64,000 nucleotides of DNA from Hypericum androsaemum. Its lineage: Eukaryota > Streptophyta > Magnoliopsida > Malpighiales > Hypericaceae. Shown here in pieces: positions 55,987 to 64,000 of this stretch. The translations under genes were made by a program, and so were the position numbers. The stretch lies in contig OZ023189.1 of NCBI GenBank assembly GCA_963995505.1, positions 2,679,155 to 2,743,154 on the forward strand. Reading direction: 5' to 3'. Within the stretch, counting starts at the first letter, position 1. Every line of letters starts with the position of its first letter. The notes under the pieces are model-generated. The model saw only the letters and a program-made list of their open reading frames with translations, had not been told where the DNA came from and searched no databases.

Positions 55987-58900
55987 CTAGTTTACTAGAC
56001 TCGCTGAAGCCATGTTGAGCTTCAGCTTCTCTAAGGTAACCACCTTAGTCAACATATCCGCGGGATTCACTTTCCCGTCAATCTTTTCAAGCCTCAAGAT
56101 CTTCCTTTCCAAGAGATCACGTATGTAGTGATACTTCAACTCAATGTGCTTTGTCCTTGAGTGGAAAGCGGGATTCTTTGCCAAGTGTATCGCACTTTGG
56201 CTATCACTGTGGAGCACACTCTCACTTTGCTCTTTCCCCAACTCCACCAAGAAATTCTGCAACCATACCATCTCTTTACTTGCTTCCGTCACAGCCACGT
56301 ACTCACTTTCCGCGGTTGACAAAGCTACTACCTTTTGTAGTCTCGAGGCCCAAGATATCGCTGTCCCTCCCAGCGTAAAGACATAACCACTTGTGCTCCT
56401 CTTCTCATCATGGTCATTGGACCCCAAGTCCGCATCACAATAGCCTAGGAGCTTCACATCTTTGCCCTCAAAACAAAGACACTTCTCGGTGGTACCTCTC
56501 AAGTAGCCAAGGATCCATTTCACTGCAACCCAATGTTGCTCACCCGGATTGCTCATGAACTTGCTCACTACTCCCACCGCATGTGCTATGTCTGGCCTCG
56601 TACAAATCATAGCATACATCAAGCTACCCACCGCCGATGCATAGGGAGTCTTCTCCATTTTAGCCTCCTCTGCCTTAGTCTTAGGCGAGTCCTTCTTGGA
56701 CAATTTGAAGTGTCCAGCTAAAGGAGTCAACTTGGGGTTGGCATTTTGCATGCTAAACCTCTGCAGTACCTTCTCAATGTACTCGGCTTGTGAGAGAAAT
56801 AGCTTCCCTGCAGCTCTATCTCTCTCAATCCTCATTCCAAGGATTTGCTTAGCCTCACCCAAGTCCTTCATGGCAAACCTTTCGGATAATTGCTTCTTCA
56901 CCTTGCTCATCTCACTTGCACTGGTGCCTGCTATCAACATGTCATCAACATAAAGCAGGAGGATGATATAGCCATTATCCAGCTTCTTCATATAATAACA
57001 ATGATCCGCTCCACAACGAGAAAATTCAATCTCCCGAATGAATCCATCAAACTTCTTGTACCATTGTCTTGGAGCTTGCTTCAACCCGTACAGACTCCTC
57101 CTCAACCTGCACACAAGCTTATCGTTACCTTGCAAGAACCCCTCTGGTTGCTCCATGTAGATCTCTTCCTCTAGATCACCATGAAGAAATGCCGTCTTCA
57201 CATCCATTTGCTCTAGCAATAAATCTTTAGCAGCCACCATACTTAGCACCATCCGGATGGTGGTCATCTTCACAACAGGAGTGAAGATGTCAGTGAAGTC
57301 AATACCATACTTCTGCTGAAATCCCTTAACAACCAGTCTTGCTTTGTAACGTTTGGTGCCATCCGCCTCTTTCTTCACTCTATAGACCCACTTGTTATGC
57401 AATGCTTTCTTACCCTTGGGAAGTTCAACTAACTCCCAAGTTCCATTGCTCCTCAAGGACTCCATCTCATCATTCATGGCAAGTTTCCACTCGTTCACTT
57501 GCTCACTTTCTTGAGCTTCTTCAAAATCCTCAGGTTCTCCTCCATCGGTCAATAAGAGATAGTAGTTTGCTGGCGAATATCTATCCGGAGATCCACGTTG
57601 TCTAGTGGATCTCCTCAATGGAACCACTATTAGTGGTGATCTTGGCCCCATCTCCACTTCGGCCTCTTGGCCATCAAGTATCCTGCTCCCACCCGAGTTT
57701 GAGATGTCTAACTCGACCATCTCACCGGTACGATCCACTTCATCAGCTAAATCCCCCTTGTCCTTGTACATCACCTTCTCATTGAATATGACATCCCGGC
57801 TCCTCACCACCTTTCGGTTCTTCTCATCCCAAAAGTGGAACCCGAACTCATCTCCTCCATATCCAATGAATGTGCACTTCTTGGACTTTGCATCAAGCTT
57901 ACTCCTATCACCTGCATCCACAAGCACATAGGAAACACAACCAAACACTCGTAAGAAAGTCAGATCAACCTCTTTGCCACTCCACATCTCCTCCGGTATC
58001 TCATTCTCCAAAGGAGTTGATGGCCCTCTGTTGATCAAGAATGCTGCAGTATTTACAGCATCTGCCCAAAACATCTTCGGAAGGCCACTCTTCAACCTCA
58101 TGGCCCTTGCTCTCTCATTTAGTGTTCGGTTCATCCTCTCAGCTATGCCATTTTGCTGGGGGGTCCCAGCTACCGTCTTTTCCATGCGAATCCCATACTT
58201 CGCACAAAAGTCTTTGAACTCTTGAAGCTCGTACTCACCACCATTATCGGACCTCAAACACTTCACCTTGAGATTCGTCTCGTTCTCCACAAGAGCCTTC
58301 CACTTCTTGAAGGTATTGAAAGCATCAGACTTATGCTTTAGGAAGTAGACCCACACCTTCCTTGTAGAGTCATCTATGAAAGTCATGTAATACAAAGAAC
58401 CACCCACGGATGCCACCGGTGCCGGTCCCCACAGATCACTGTGGACCAATTCAAGCTTCTCCGGTTTAGGAGTTCTACCACTTCTTGAGAAGCTCACCCT
58501 CTTCTGCTTCCCAAATACACAGTCTTCACAAAGACCCACGTCCACGGTCTTTAGACCCGGTAGCTTCCCCTTTGAACAAAGCACCCGCATCCCCTTCTCA
58601 CTCATGTGGCCAAGCCTACTATGCCACAGATCTGCATCATTGGTTGCTCCTACAAGATCAATGCTTTCATGAGTGTTCCTTGTCATGTACAACGTACCTT
58701 CTTTCTCACCACGAGCCACCACTCTAGCTCCCTTGGTGATCTTCCATGTCCGACAACCAAAGGTTACATTATACCCCTCTTCATCTAGTTGTCCTGTGGA
58801 AAGCAAATTTCTTCTTAACCCTGGGATGTGTCTCACCCCCTTCAACAATAACAATGATCCATTGGGAGTATTGATTCTCACATCTCCTTTACCCACAATT

Positions 58901-59847
58901 TGCAATGGCTCATCATCGGCTAGATAAACCTTGCCAAATTCTCCTGGGGTATACAATTCCATTATCCCCTTGTCGCTACAAGAGTGGAATGATGCTCCTG
59001 AATCCAATACCCAAGCCTCCAACGGGCTACTAACACTCAAGATCAATGCATCCCCGTGGTCCTCTGTTATTGTATTTGCCGACTTGTCCTCCTTCTTCGG
59101 TGCCTTGCATTGGGTTCTAAAGTGGCCAAACTTCTCACAGTTCCAACATTTAATGGAACTCATGTCCCTCTTCGAACCATCCTTCGATTTGGACTTGGAC
59201 CTGCTCCGGTCCTTCTTCCCCTTCCACTTAGATTCGGACCTCCCTCTATTGCTAGCATTCAAGGCCGAACCTGAGGCTACTCCGAACTCTTTCCTACGAA
59301 TCTCCTCACTCATAATCAAGTCCCTCACCTCATCCAACTTGAGTACTACCTTCCCCGCCGAGGCACTCACCGCCGTGACCGTGCCATTCCAACTATCAGG
59401 TAAGGAACTTAGCAAAATTAGAGCTTGTACCTCATCATCGAAGTCAATCTTCACCGAGCTCAAAGAAGCGATGGTCGCATTGAACTCGTGGAGGTGTACC
59501 GATACCGAGGTACTCTCCGCCATCTTAAGGTTGAAGAGCTTCCTCATCAAGTGAACTTTGTTGGCCGCCGATGGCTTCTCGTACATCTCGGACAACGTCT
59601 CCAACATCTCCTTCGTGATCTTTGACTTTACTGTGTGCAAGGCCACGTTTCTAGACAAAGACAAGCGCACCACGCTCATCGCTTTCCGATCTAGGAGCTT
59701 CCACTCCTCTTCCTTCATGTCCTCAGGCTTCTTCCCATCAAGCGGCAAGTGCAAATCTTTGCCATACAAGTAGTCCTCTACTTGCATCTTCCAGAAGCCA
59801 TAGTCGACGCCATCGAACTTCTCCACGGGCGATCTCACATCACCCAT
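55987..59847 (-). CDS. Copia gag-pol polyprotein (Tnt1 type), intact
   Basis: One open frame of 1286 residues from the ATG at 59847 (MGDVRSPVEKFDG); an earlier GTG six codons upstream is less likely. Domains in order: gag with UBN2-like region, zinc knuckle CWNCEKFGHFRTQC (about residue 234), aspartic protease WVLDSGASFHSC (about 280), pre-integrase DLWHSRLGHMSEKG, integrase (LVHSDLWGP, SDNGGEYELQEF, TPQQNGIAERMNR), RT (FTDIFTPVVKMTTIR, MDVKTAFLHGDLEEEIYMEQ, LLLYVDDMLIAG) and RNase H (YCDADLGSN, STAESEYVA). Length and order match complete plant Copia elements. No lesion seen, so the protein is probably active if expressed, and could also serve defective relatives. Confidence 0.95.
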   Translation of the reverse strand: MGDVRSPVEKFDGVDYGFWKMQVEDYLYGKDLHLPLDGKKPEDMKEEEWKLLDRKAMSVVRLSLSRNVALHTVKSKITKEMLETLSEMYEKPSAANKVHLMRKLFNLKMAESTSVSVHLHEFNATIASLSSVKIDFDDEVQALILLSSLPDSWNGTVTAVSASAGKVVLKLDEVRDLIMSEEIRRKEFGVASGSALNASNRGRSESKWKGKKDRSRSKSKSKDGSKRDMSSIKCWNCEKFGHFRTQCKAPKKEDKSANTITEDHGDALILSVSSPLEAWVLDSGASFHSCSDKGIMELYTPGEFGKVYLADDEPLQIVGKGDVRINTPNGSLLLLKGVRHIPGLRRNLLSTGQLDEEGYNVTFGCRTWKITKGARVVARGEKEGTLYMTRNTHESIDLVGATNDADLWHSRLGHMSEKGMRVLCSKGKLPGLKTVDVGLCEDCVFGKQKRVSFSRSGRTPKPEKLELVHSDLWGPAPVASVGGSLYYMTFIDDSTRKVWVYFLKHKSDAFNTFKKWKALVENETNLKVKCLRSDNGGEYELQEFKDFCAKYGIRMEKTVAGTPQQNGIAERMNRTLNERARAMRLKSGLPKMFWADAVNTAAFLINRGPSTPLENEIPEEMWSGKEVDLTFLRVFGCVSYVLVDAGDRSKLDAKSKKCTFIGYGGDEFGFHFWDEKNRKVVRSRDVIFNEKVMYKDKGDLADEVDRTGEMVELDISNSGGSRILDGQEAEVEMGPRSPLIVVPLRRSTRQRGSPDRYSPANYYLLLTDGGEPEDFEEAQESEQVNEWKLAMNDEMESLRSNGTWELVELPKGKKALHNKWVYRVKKEADGTKRYKARLVVKGFQQKYGIDFTDIFTPVVKMTTIRMVLSMVAAKDLLLEQMDVKTAFLHGDLEEEIYMEQPEGFLQGNDKLVCRLRRSLYGLKQAPRQWYKKFDGFIREIEFSRCGADHCYYMKKLDNGYIILLLYVDDMLIAGTSASEMSKVKKQLSERFAMKDLGEAKQILGMRIERDRAAGKLFLSQAEYIEKVLQRFSMQNANPKLTPLAGHFKLSKKDSPKTKAEEAKMEKTPYASAVGSLMYAMICTRPDIAHAVGVVSKFMSNPGEQHWVAVKWILGYLRGTTEKCLCFEGKDVKLLGYCDADLGSNDHDEKRSTSGYVFTLGGTAISWASRLQKVVALSTAESEYVAVTEASKEMVWLQNFLVELGKEQSESVLHSDSQSAIHLAKNPAFHSRTKHIELKYHYIRDLLERKILRLEKIDGKVNPADMLTKVVTLEKLKLNMASASLVN

Positions 59848-59894
59848 CGTGATTGCTCCCACCACGCCCTAAACCCAGGTGCTCTGATACCAAT

Positions 59895-60401
59895 TGTTGG
59901 GAAGTGACCCACTTTCCCGTGGACCCAAACAACGCAGCGAACAAGATAGGAGCAAGATCTACGAAAAACAAGAACAACAGATTTGGTAACCCGGTTCGAT
60001 CTTGACCGATCTACGTCCGGGGGCGTACCAAGCCAGGAGATTTCACTATATCAAGCTCGATCTACACTTTGGAGCTACGCAGGCTCAACAATGGTGTTTC
60101 TCTCTCCTCTTCTCTCTCTGTCTCTCTCTACAAGGAAGAAGATAAGTATACAGTGACAGACAAGCGGGGTATTTATAGTGCCAACAAACCTAGGAACCAA
60201 AACACACACGCAGGGGCATTTTTGTCCACGCTTTGGCAAAATGGAGAAGCTGAAGCGCGTACCGTTTGGTGGCGCTGCCCCCCTTCGACCCCCGCTAGGT
60301 GGCGCTGCCCCCTAGACCCCCGCGACCTGACCTGGCAGGTCGATCCCAGTTCTGGACGGGGCTACGCCCCCCCGCGGTGTCCGAAGTCTCCATACCCAAC
60401 A
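59895..60401 (-). repeat. 5' LTR of the young Copia element, with promoter
   Basis: 507 bp, TGTTGGG...CCCAACA. On the minus strand the TATA box is TATAAATA (60170-60177), followed by a CT/GA-rich leader. U3 holds a duplicated GGTGGCGCTGCCCCC unit (about 60269 and 60298). Confidence 0.95.
60170..60177 (-). promoter_or_regulatory. TATA box in the Copia 5' LTR
   Basis: ACTATAAATACCCC on the minus strand. The same element is conserved in the solo LTR near 23817 and absent from the 3' LTR. Confidence 0.7.
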
Positions 60402-60745
60402 GGTGTTGGTCGAAATGATAGAAGAGTAGCGTATGATCTTGTAATCGTCATGACCTGTGGTTGCCGAAGATATGGAAATGCTGGCTTCTGTCCGCTACAA
60501 CTGAATCGACGGAAGCTGGCCTTGGGTTGTCGAGGGAAAGGCCTGTACCATATCTGTTTTTGAATTGAAAAATATTAGAAATAAATTGGAAGCTCCAAAC
60601 TAAAGAACAAATGATCAAAAACGTATATAAACCTATTAATCAAAAAGGGAGAATTTTCATTAGATAGTTTAGGGTGAGCTTATGGATCTTGGCTACTAAG
60701 GGAGTCCATTCACGTGGACGAATAAACAAGAAGCAGAGGCGTAAA
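60402..60745. repeat. Segment C (right part)
   Basis: Continues the match to segment B (about 38566-38905): GATCTTGTAATCGTCATGA, GGAAAGGCCTGTACCATATC, and AATAAACAAGAAGCAGAGG at its end. After 60745 similarity to B stops, so this is the right boundary of C. Confidence 0.78.
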
Positions 60746-61369
60746 GCCAATGATTAGAGGCATCGGGGATGCAATGTCCTCGACCTATTCTCAAACTTTA
60801 AATAGGTAGGAGTCCCTACCTGTGGACAAAAAATCTTTAGTCCCCACTCAATCCGATCTCAGATGGATTTAAGAGTGGGAGATTAAGTGCATGAGCATTA
60901 ATTAACTGGATTAGACCTAAATAGAAGCACCAGGTGCATGATCACTAGTAGGTCCATCTTAGTGCATGAGCATTAAGGTGGGTCTATTAGCCGGAGCGTT
61001 AATCCAATGCCTTGGAACCACCCAGTTTCGACCCAAACGTGCAAAAGAGTCTGTAACCCAACGGCACAAGGCATTATAAATATCTAGAAAATTTATGGTT
61101 TAAACTCTTGACATTTTAATGGTGTAATTTACCTTTCAAAAAAAATTTCAACACAAACTTTATTAAATTCAAAGTAATCTAGTCAGGAAAGTTGCTAAAA
61201 GAGGTACTTATTCACTCTTCTCTAGTTGGTTTAAAATTCGTTTGCTTTAGTTTTATTTAGTGTTTAGTTTACTATTGTCATCAAACCACCTTTCATTTGT
61301 CCTAAACCTTGCGAGTTTGCTAAATAGCTTGCCTAAGCCAAGTCTGTATAGTTTGACAATTCTATTTTT
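60746..61369. other. Intergenic with a SINE-like element
   Basis: AT-rich. 60815-60890 shares AGTCCCCACTCAATCC with the 23412-type short elements (inverted). A family-2 SINE-like copy lies at 61045-61142. No gene. Confidence 0.4.
61045..61142 (+). mobile_element. SINE-like element (family 2)
   Basis: TAACCCAACGGCACAAGGCA (A-box region), TATGGTTTAAACTCTTGACA (B-box region), then a tail ending TTTCAAAAAAAA. Same layout as 41128-41212. Confidence 0.5.
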
Positions 61370-61968
61370 CATTATTTTAAAAATTGCGATCCACCTTTCA
61401 TTATTCTAGCCAGTTTGTCCAGCACCAATTTCTGGTCGATTTTTTTCCCAAATAGGAGCGCGATCTGACCGTTTGAAATCTAATCAGACCACCTAATCAT
61501 AAATCTCGAGGTGACCTAGTTTGCCCGAAATAGAAAAAATTAATATTTTTTTATTTTATCCAATTTAATTCACAACCAACATTCCCACTTCTACATTCAG
61601 AGCGTGTAAATCACATTTGTATCACAATAAATTTATATTTTTAACAATTCACATAATATGTTCATTAAGTTAAGCTTTTTCGACTAATATAATAAATTTA
61701 AAAAATATATCATCATCTTCATTAATTTCTAAACTTGTTAAATTAATATTTGAAGACTTTGTTTGGATAAATTATATACCAAAGTGAATATTTGAACTTA
61801 GTTCATATTTTACCATTTTTATGATAAATTAAATTTATTTCATCACATTTAATAATTATTTGTATAAAAATAAAAATCTCAGTCTAATCAATGTCTCAAC
61901 TAGGTGGACTAAAAATCAGAAAATTTTTGGGTCGCCTCCATATTCGATTTTAAAAATATTGATATTTC
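61370..61968. mobile_element. hAT-like non-autonomous element, second copy of the ~600-bp family
   Basis: Matches 19843-20456 across its length: TTTAATTCACAACCAACATT, CATTCAGAGCGTGTAAATCA, GGATAAATTATATACCAAAG, and GGGTCGCCTCCATATTCG near the right end. Ends TTATTTTAAAAATTGCG and CGATTTTAAAAATATTG. More diverged than the copy in segment A. Confidence 0.65.
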
Positions 61969-62587
61969 CCAATTATTGTAACGAGGCCCCAAAAACCCTC
62001 AGTGAGGCCCATGTCGTTTACTACCTTCTTTCTTTTTTTCTGAAACATTACGATAGTTTAGGAATGTAATTTACAAGGCCTTGGTACAAACGCCCAATTG
62101 TCCTCTCCCGGGAGGACATGAGATTTAGCCAATTTTGTGAAATGAAAGAGGAGGATCCACATTTCCTCTCTCTTAACTCTAGATTTTCATTGAAAAACTA
62201 GTTTGGAAAATTGAAGATGAGGCCTTGAGGAGGCCTTATTTACATTATTGAGCATTCTTTCTCACTATATCTTTATATTTGCACATTTATTGCTATCAAA
62301 TGGAATTTATGAAGTCTTCAATGTGAGTAATTTTCTTACGGGTAATGTATCTATTATTAAATATGCTTAGTTTTATGAACTAGTTAATAAACTTAATTCT
62401 TATTATATATCGATACTTAGATAATGATTAGTGTTAAATCTAATCGTCGGTAAGGTTAATAGAAATTTTAACTGATTGATTAGTTGTTATGATCAATAGT
62501 TCATCGGGTGATTTATTTAGTTGATAATTAGTTAAATTAGGAGGATGATTAGTAGTGGAAGCACAAATTAGTTCATCTAAGTTTATT
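61969..62587. other. Intergenic, no feature seen
   Basis: AT-rich DNA with no gene or clear repeat. Confidence 0.4.
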
Positions 62588-62695
62588 TTTTAAAAATAAT
62601 TTTTTTACACCAATAAGGATACTTTGTCAGTGTTTAACCCGTGATCTCCGTCGAATGATCATACATCTTGCGCCGCTAGGCTGAATATTCTTTAA
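62588..62695 (-). mobile_element. SINE-like element (family 2)
   Basis: Minus strand: TAGCGGCGCAAGATGTATGA (A-box region), GAGATCACGGGTTAAACACT (B-box region), TTGGTGTAAAAAAATT tail. Confidence 0.5.
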
Positions 62696-63059
62696 TTTAT
62701 CTAAGTTTAATTAAGGATACCTTGTCAGTGTTTGTTCTTTCTCAAAAAAAGAAAAGAAAGACCTATTCAGACTAATTCTTAGCGATAACATCAATGAATC
62801 GCTCAAGAAACATCTGAACCATAACATATCCCTAATTAAGTCATAAATTAATTTCCCTAATTAAGTCATAAATTAATTGATTAAGTAAGTTGCTAATGGT
62901 ACCAAACTCATTCTTGCCTAATTTGCTAAAACTCATCATTCAGATTGGTAATTGAGCCGAATTAATTAAACCTTATTCCTTGTGAGACTACAAACATTGT
63001 CACACTTTATTGCAAGGTGTGTGAAATTGATAACCCATACTTTTTTGGGTGGCATTATC
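62696..63059. other. Intergenic, no feature seen
   Basis: AT-rich, with a 23-bp tandem duplication near 62830-62878 around CCCTAATTAAGTCATAAATT. Confidence 0.4.
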
Positions 63060-63545
63060 GTAACCATAAGTTACGTACTTTGGACTTGAAATGTTGATTG
63101 CAATCGAAGACTCCCCGGCCCCCGCAAGTGAAGGTACCCGGACATTGGTCAACATCAACAACAAGCAAACACTACAAGTCGAACCCATGCGTTCCATTCG
63201 TTTTTTTTGGTTTATTCAATTAGTATCCGGCCCATTAGGTCGACTATTTCAATTTCGAGCCGGATAGAACTTTTAAAAGGTGACAAAGCTCTCTCAACAA
63301 GTATTTAACACTGCTGCGTACCCAAGGACTTAAACCCGAAACCTGATTAAACTAGAACAACTCTCTCACCAGTTGATATAAGTGCCTATTGTTATGAGTT
63401 CCGTTCCGTTCGTTGGACTTGAAATATTGGTGGTCATCGAAGACTCCATGCAAGTTGAGTTACCCAGATATTGGTCAATATCTACCTTTCGGGAAAAAAA
63501 AAGGGTCAACATCAACGACTCACAAACTTTACTTAGAGTTAATAT
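63060..63545 (-). repeat. Imperfect direct repeat of an unknown, possibly coding, sequence
   Basis: 63067-63180 and 63412-63540 resemble each other (TTGGACTTGAAATGTTGATT / TTGGACTTGAAATATTGGTG, CATCGAAGACTCC, ATTGGTCAACATCAAC). On the minus strand the first reads DVDQCPGTFTCGGRGVFDC in one frame. The two are separated by a family-1 SINE. Not recognised; it may be remains of a duplicated gene. Confidence 0.35.
63201..63402 (-). mobile_element. SINE (family 1), full length, minus strand
   Basis: Reverse-complement of the element at 2258-2450: head TTGATATAAGTGCC inverted, B-box-like TTTCGGGTTTAAGTC, body TTAAATACTTGTTGAGAGAG, tail of A's (plus-strand T8 at 63201-63208). Flanked by GTTCCATTCG (63191-63200) and GTTCCGTTCG (63403-63412), a 10-bp target duplication with one mismatch. 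Confidence 0.75.
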
Positions 63546-64000
63546 TCCAACCAATTAAATTGAGTCGTCGGGACGCTTGCTGTATATGGATTTTCGCTAG
63601 CAAATGTTTTTTCTTTGTACGTCGATAATATATTTTCTGGTACAGTCTTTAAAACTTTTTTAAAGTTACTTAAAAATTTTCAAAAAAATCGGTTAGAAGT
63701 TAGAAGAGGTGGGTGATATCGAGTACTTGCGATTCGAAGAATATTTGGTTCAAGTGTCACAGGTTGCGAATACGAGTTACATCGAGCTCAGAGGTGTAGT
63801 TGAAATTTCAAAGAATGTTTTTCATTGGATAAAGAGTGAAGTTAATGGAAGAAATAGACCATTATATAGTGTTCCGATAAAAGTGGTAAGTGACTTGAAT
63901 TTATTTAAGATTTTTTTTCAAAACTTTAAAAATATAAAAGATATTATTAATATAGCATTTCCTACAATTGGGCCATAATGTTCGACTTAATACCTGAGAT
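63546..64000. other. Window edge, unassigned
   Basis: An open stretch from about 63709 (EEYLVQVSQVANTSYIELRG) is followed by GTGGTAAGTG near 63883, which would suit an exon and splice donor, but there is no ATG start and no family is recognised. It could be an exon of a gene continuing beyond the window, or chance. Confidence 0.25.

Larger units (their letters stand above)
55603..60401 (-). mobile_element. Full-length Tnt1-like Copia retrotransposon, young
   Basis: 4.8-kb minus-strand element. 5' LTR 59895-60401 (507 bp); 3' LTR 55603-55895 (293 bp). Perfect 5-bp target duplication GGTGT (55598-55602 and 60402-60406), and the paralogous empty site in segment B (CAGGTGCTGGTCG near 38558-38570). 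On the minus strand, TGGTATCAGAGC next to the 5' LTR is the primer-binding site for initiator Met-tRNA; AGGTGGGAGAT next to the 3' LTR is the polypurine tract. The LTRs look identical over their shared 293 bp. The 3' LTR lacks 214 bp that correspond to 60132-60345. One intact polyprotein gene lies inside. Confidence 0.96.

Noticed and set aside
56144..59773. Numerous plus-strand frames of 60-207 codons
   Set aside because: Antisense shadows of the intact Copia polyprotein.

Overview
This is nuclear DNA from a flowering plant. It has introns with GT-AG junctions, an SPPL1 gene with a 5'UTR intron, an FBA-type F-box gene, family-1 glycosyltransferase and acyl-activating-enzyme relatives, and a dense load of plant mobile elements (Copia, Gypsy, Cassandra TRIM, LINEs, SINEs, hAT-type and Mutator-type elements). 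Genes and gene relics are GC-richer than the AT-rich DNA between them. A eudicot seems more likely than a grass, but the sequence does not settle the species. There are no operons, CRISPR arrays or prokaryotic genes.

Left part (1-18.4 kb). Two genes look intact: a single-exon F-box gene (763-1887, +) and a three-coding-exon signal peptide peptidase-like gene SPPL1 (14577-17528, +). A small uncharacterised 137-residue ORF with a well-placed TATA box lies at 12672-13085 (-). Between them are a SINE with an 18-bp target duplication, a LINE RNase-H relic, a complete Cassandra TRIM whose LTRs carry 5S-rRNA-like sequence (3454-4058), a C-rich minisatellite, a 21-bp minisatellite, a G-rich degenerate array, and a LINE reverse-transcriptase relic split by a retroposed poly(A) sequence.

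Middle and right part (18.4-60.8 kb). A segment occurs three times in the same orientation: A starts about 19.74 kb, B about 36.37 kb and C about 53.45 kb, so the starts are about 16.6 and 17.1 kb apart. A and B each run into an acyl-activating-enzyme (AAE, benzoate/fatty acyl-CoA ligase-like) gene on the minus strand. Both AAE copies are dead, by different lesions. Copy 1 (26.2-32.7 kb) is split by a degenerate Copia element; copy 2 (42.9-44.9 kb) carries stop codons and a 14-bp deletion. Two pieces of a UGT83A-like glycosyltransferase lie next to the units: the C-terminal part at 18.4-19.5 kb and an N-terminal part at 48.6-48.9 kb. A Gypsy relic (33.2-36.0 kb), a Mutator-like element that may carry a captured gene (45.2-46.7 kb), a Mutator-type MITE with a GA-rich core and a perfect 9-bp TSD (46.8-47.8 kb) and a LINE that has lost its RT core (49.4-53.2 kb) fill the gaps. 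Copy C is split by a young full-length Copia element (55603-60401) with an intact polyprotein. Its 3' LTR lacks the U3/TATA region, so any progeny should lack a promoter.

Right end (60.8-64.0 kb): AT-rich, with a second copy of the ~600-bp hAT-like MITE, SINEs, and an imperfect direct repeat of unknown origin.

Overall, the window looks like a tandemly duplicated acyl-CoA ligase/UGT locus that has decayed under transposon insertion, flanked by two conserved housekeeping-type genes. I found no clear new functional system. The most informative signals are the nested insertions with empty sites in the paralogous copies, the independent decay of the two AAE copies, and the Copia element that seems to have lost the ability to pass on its promoter.
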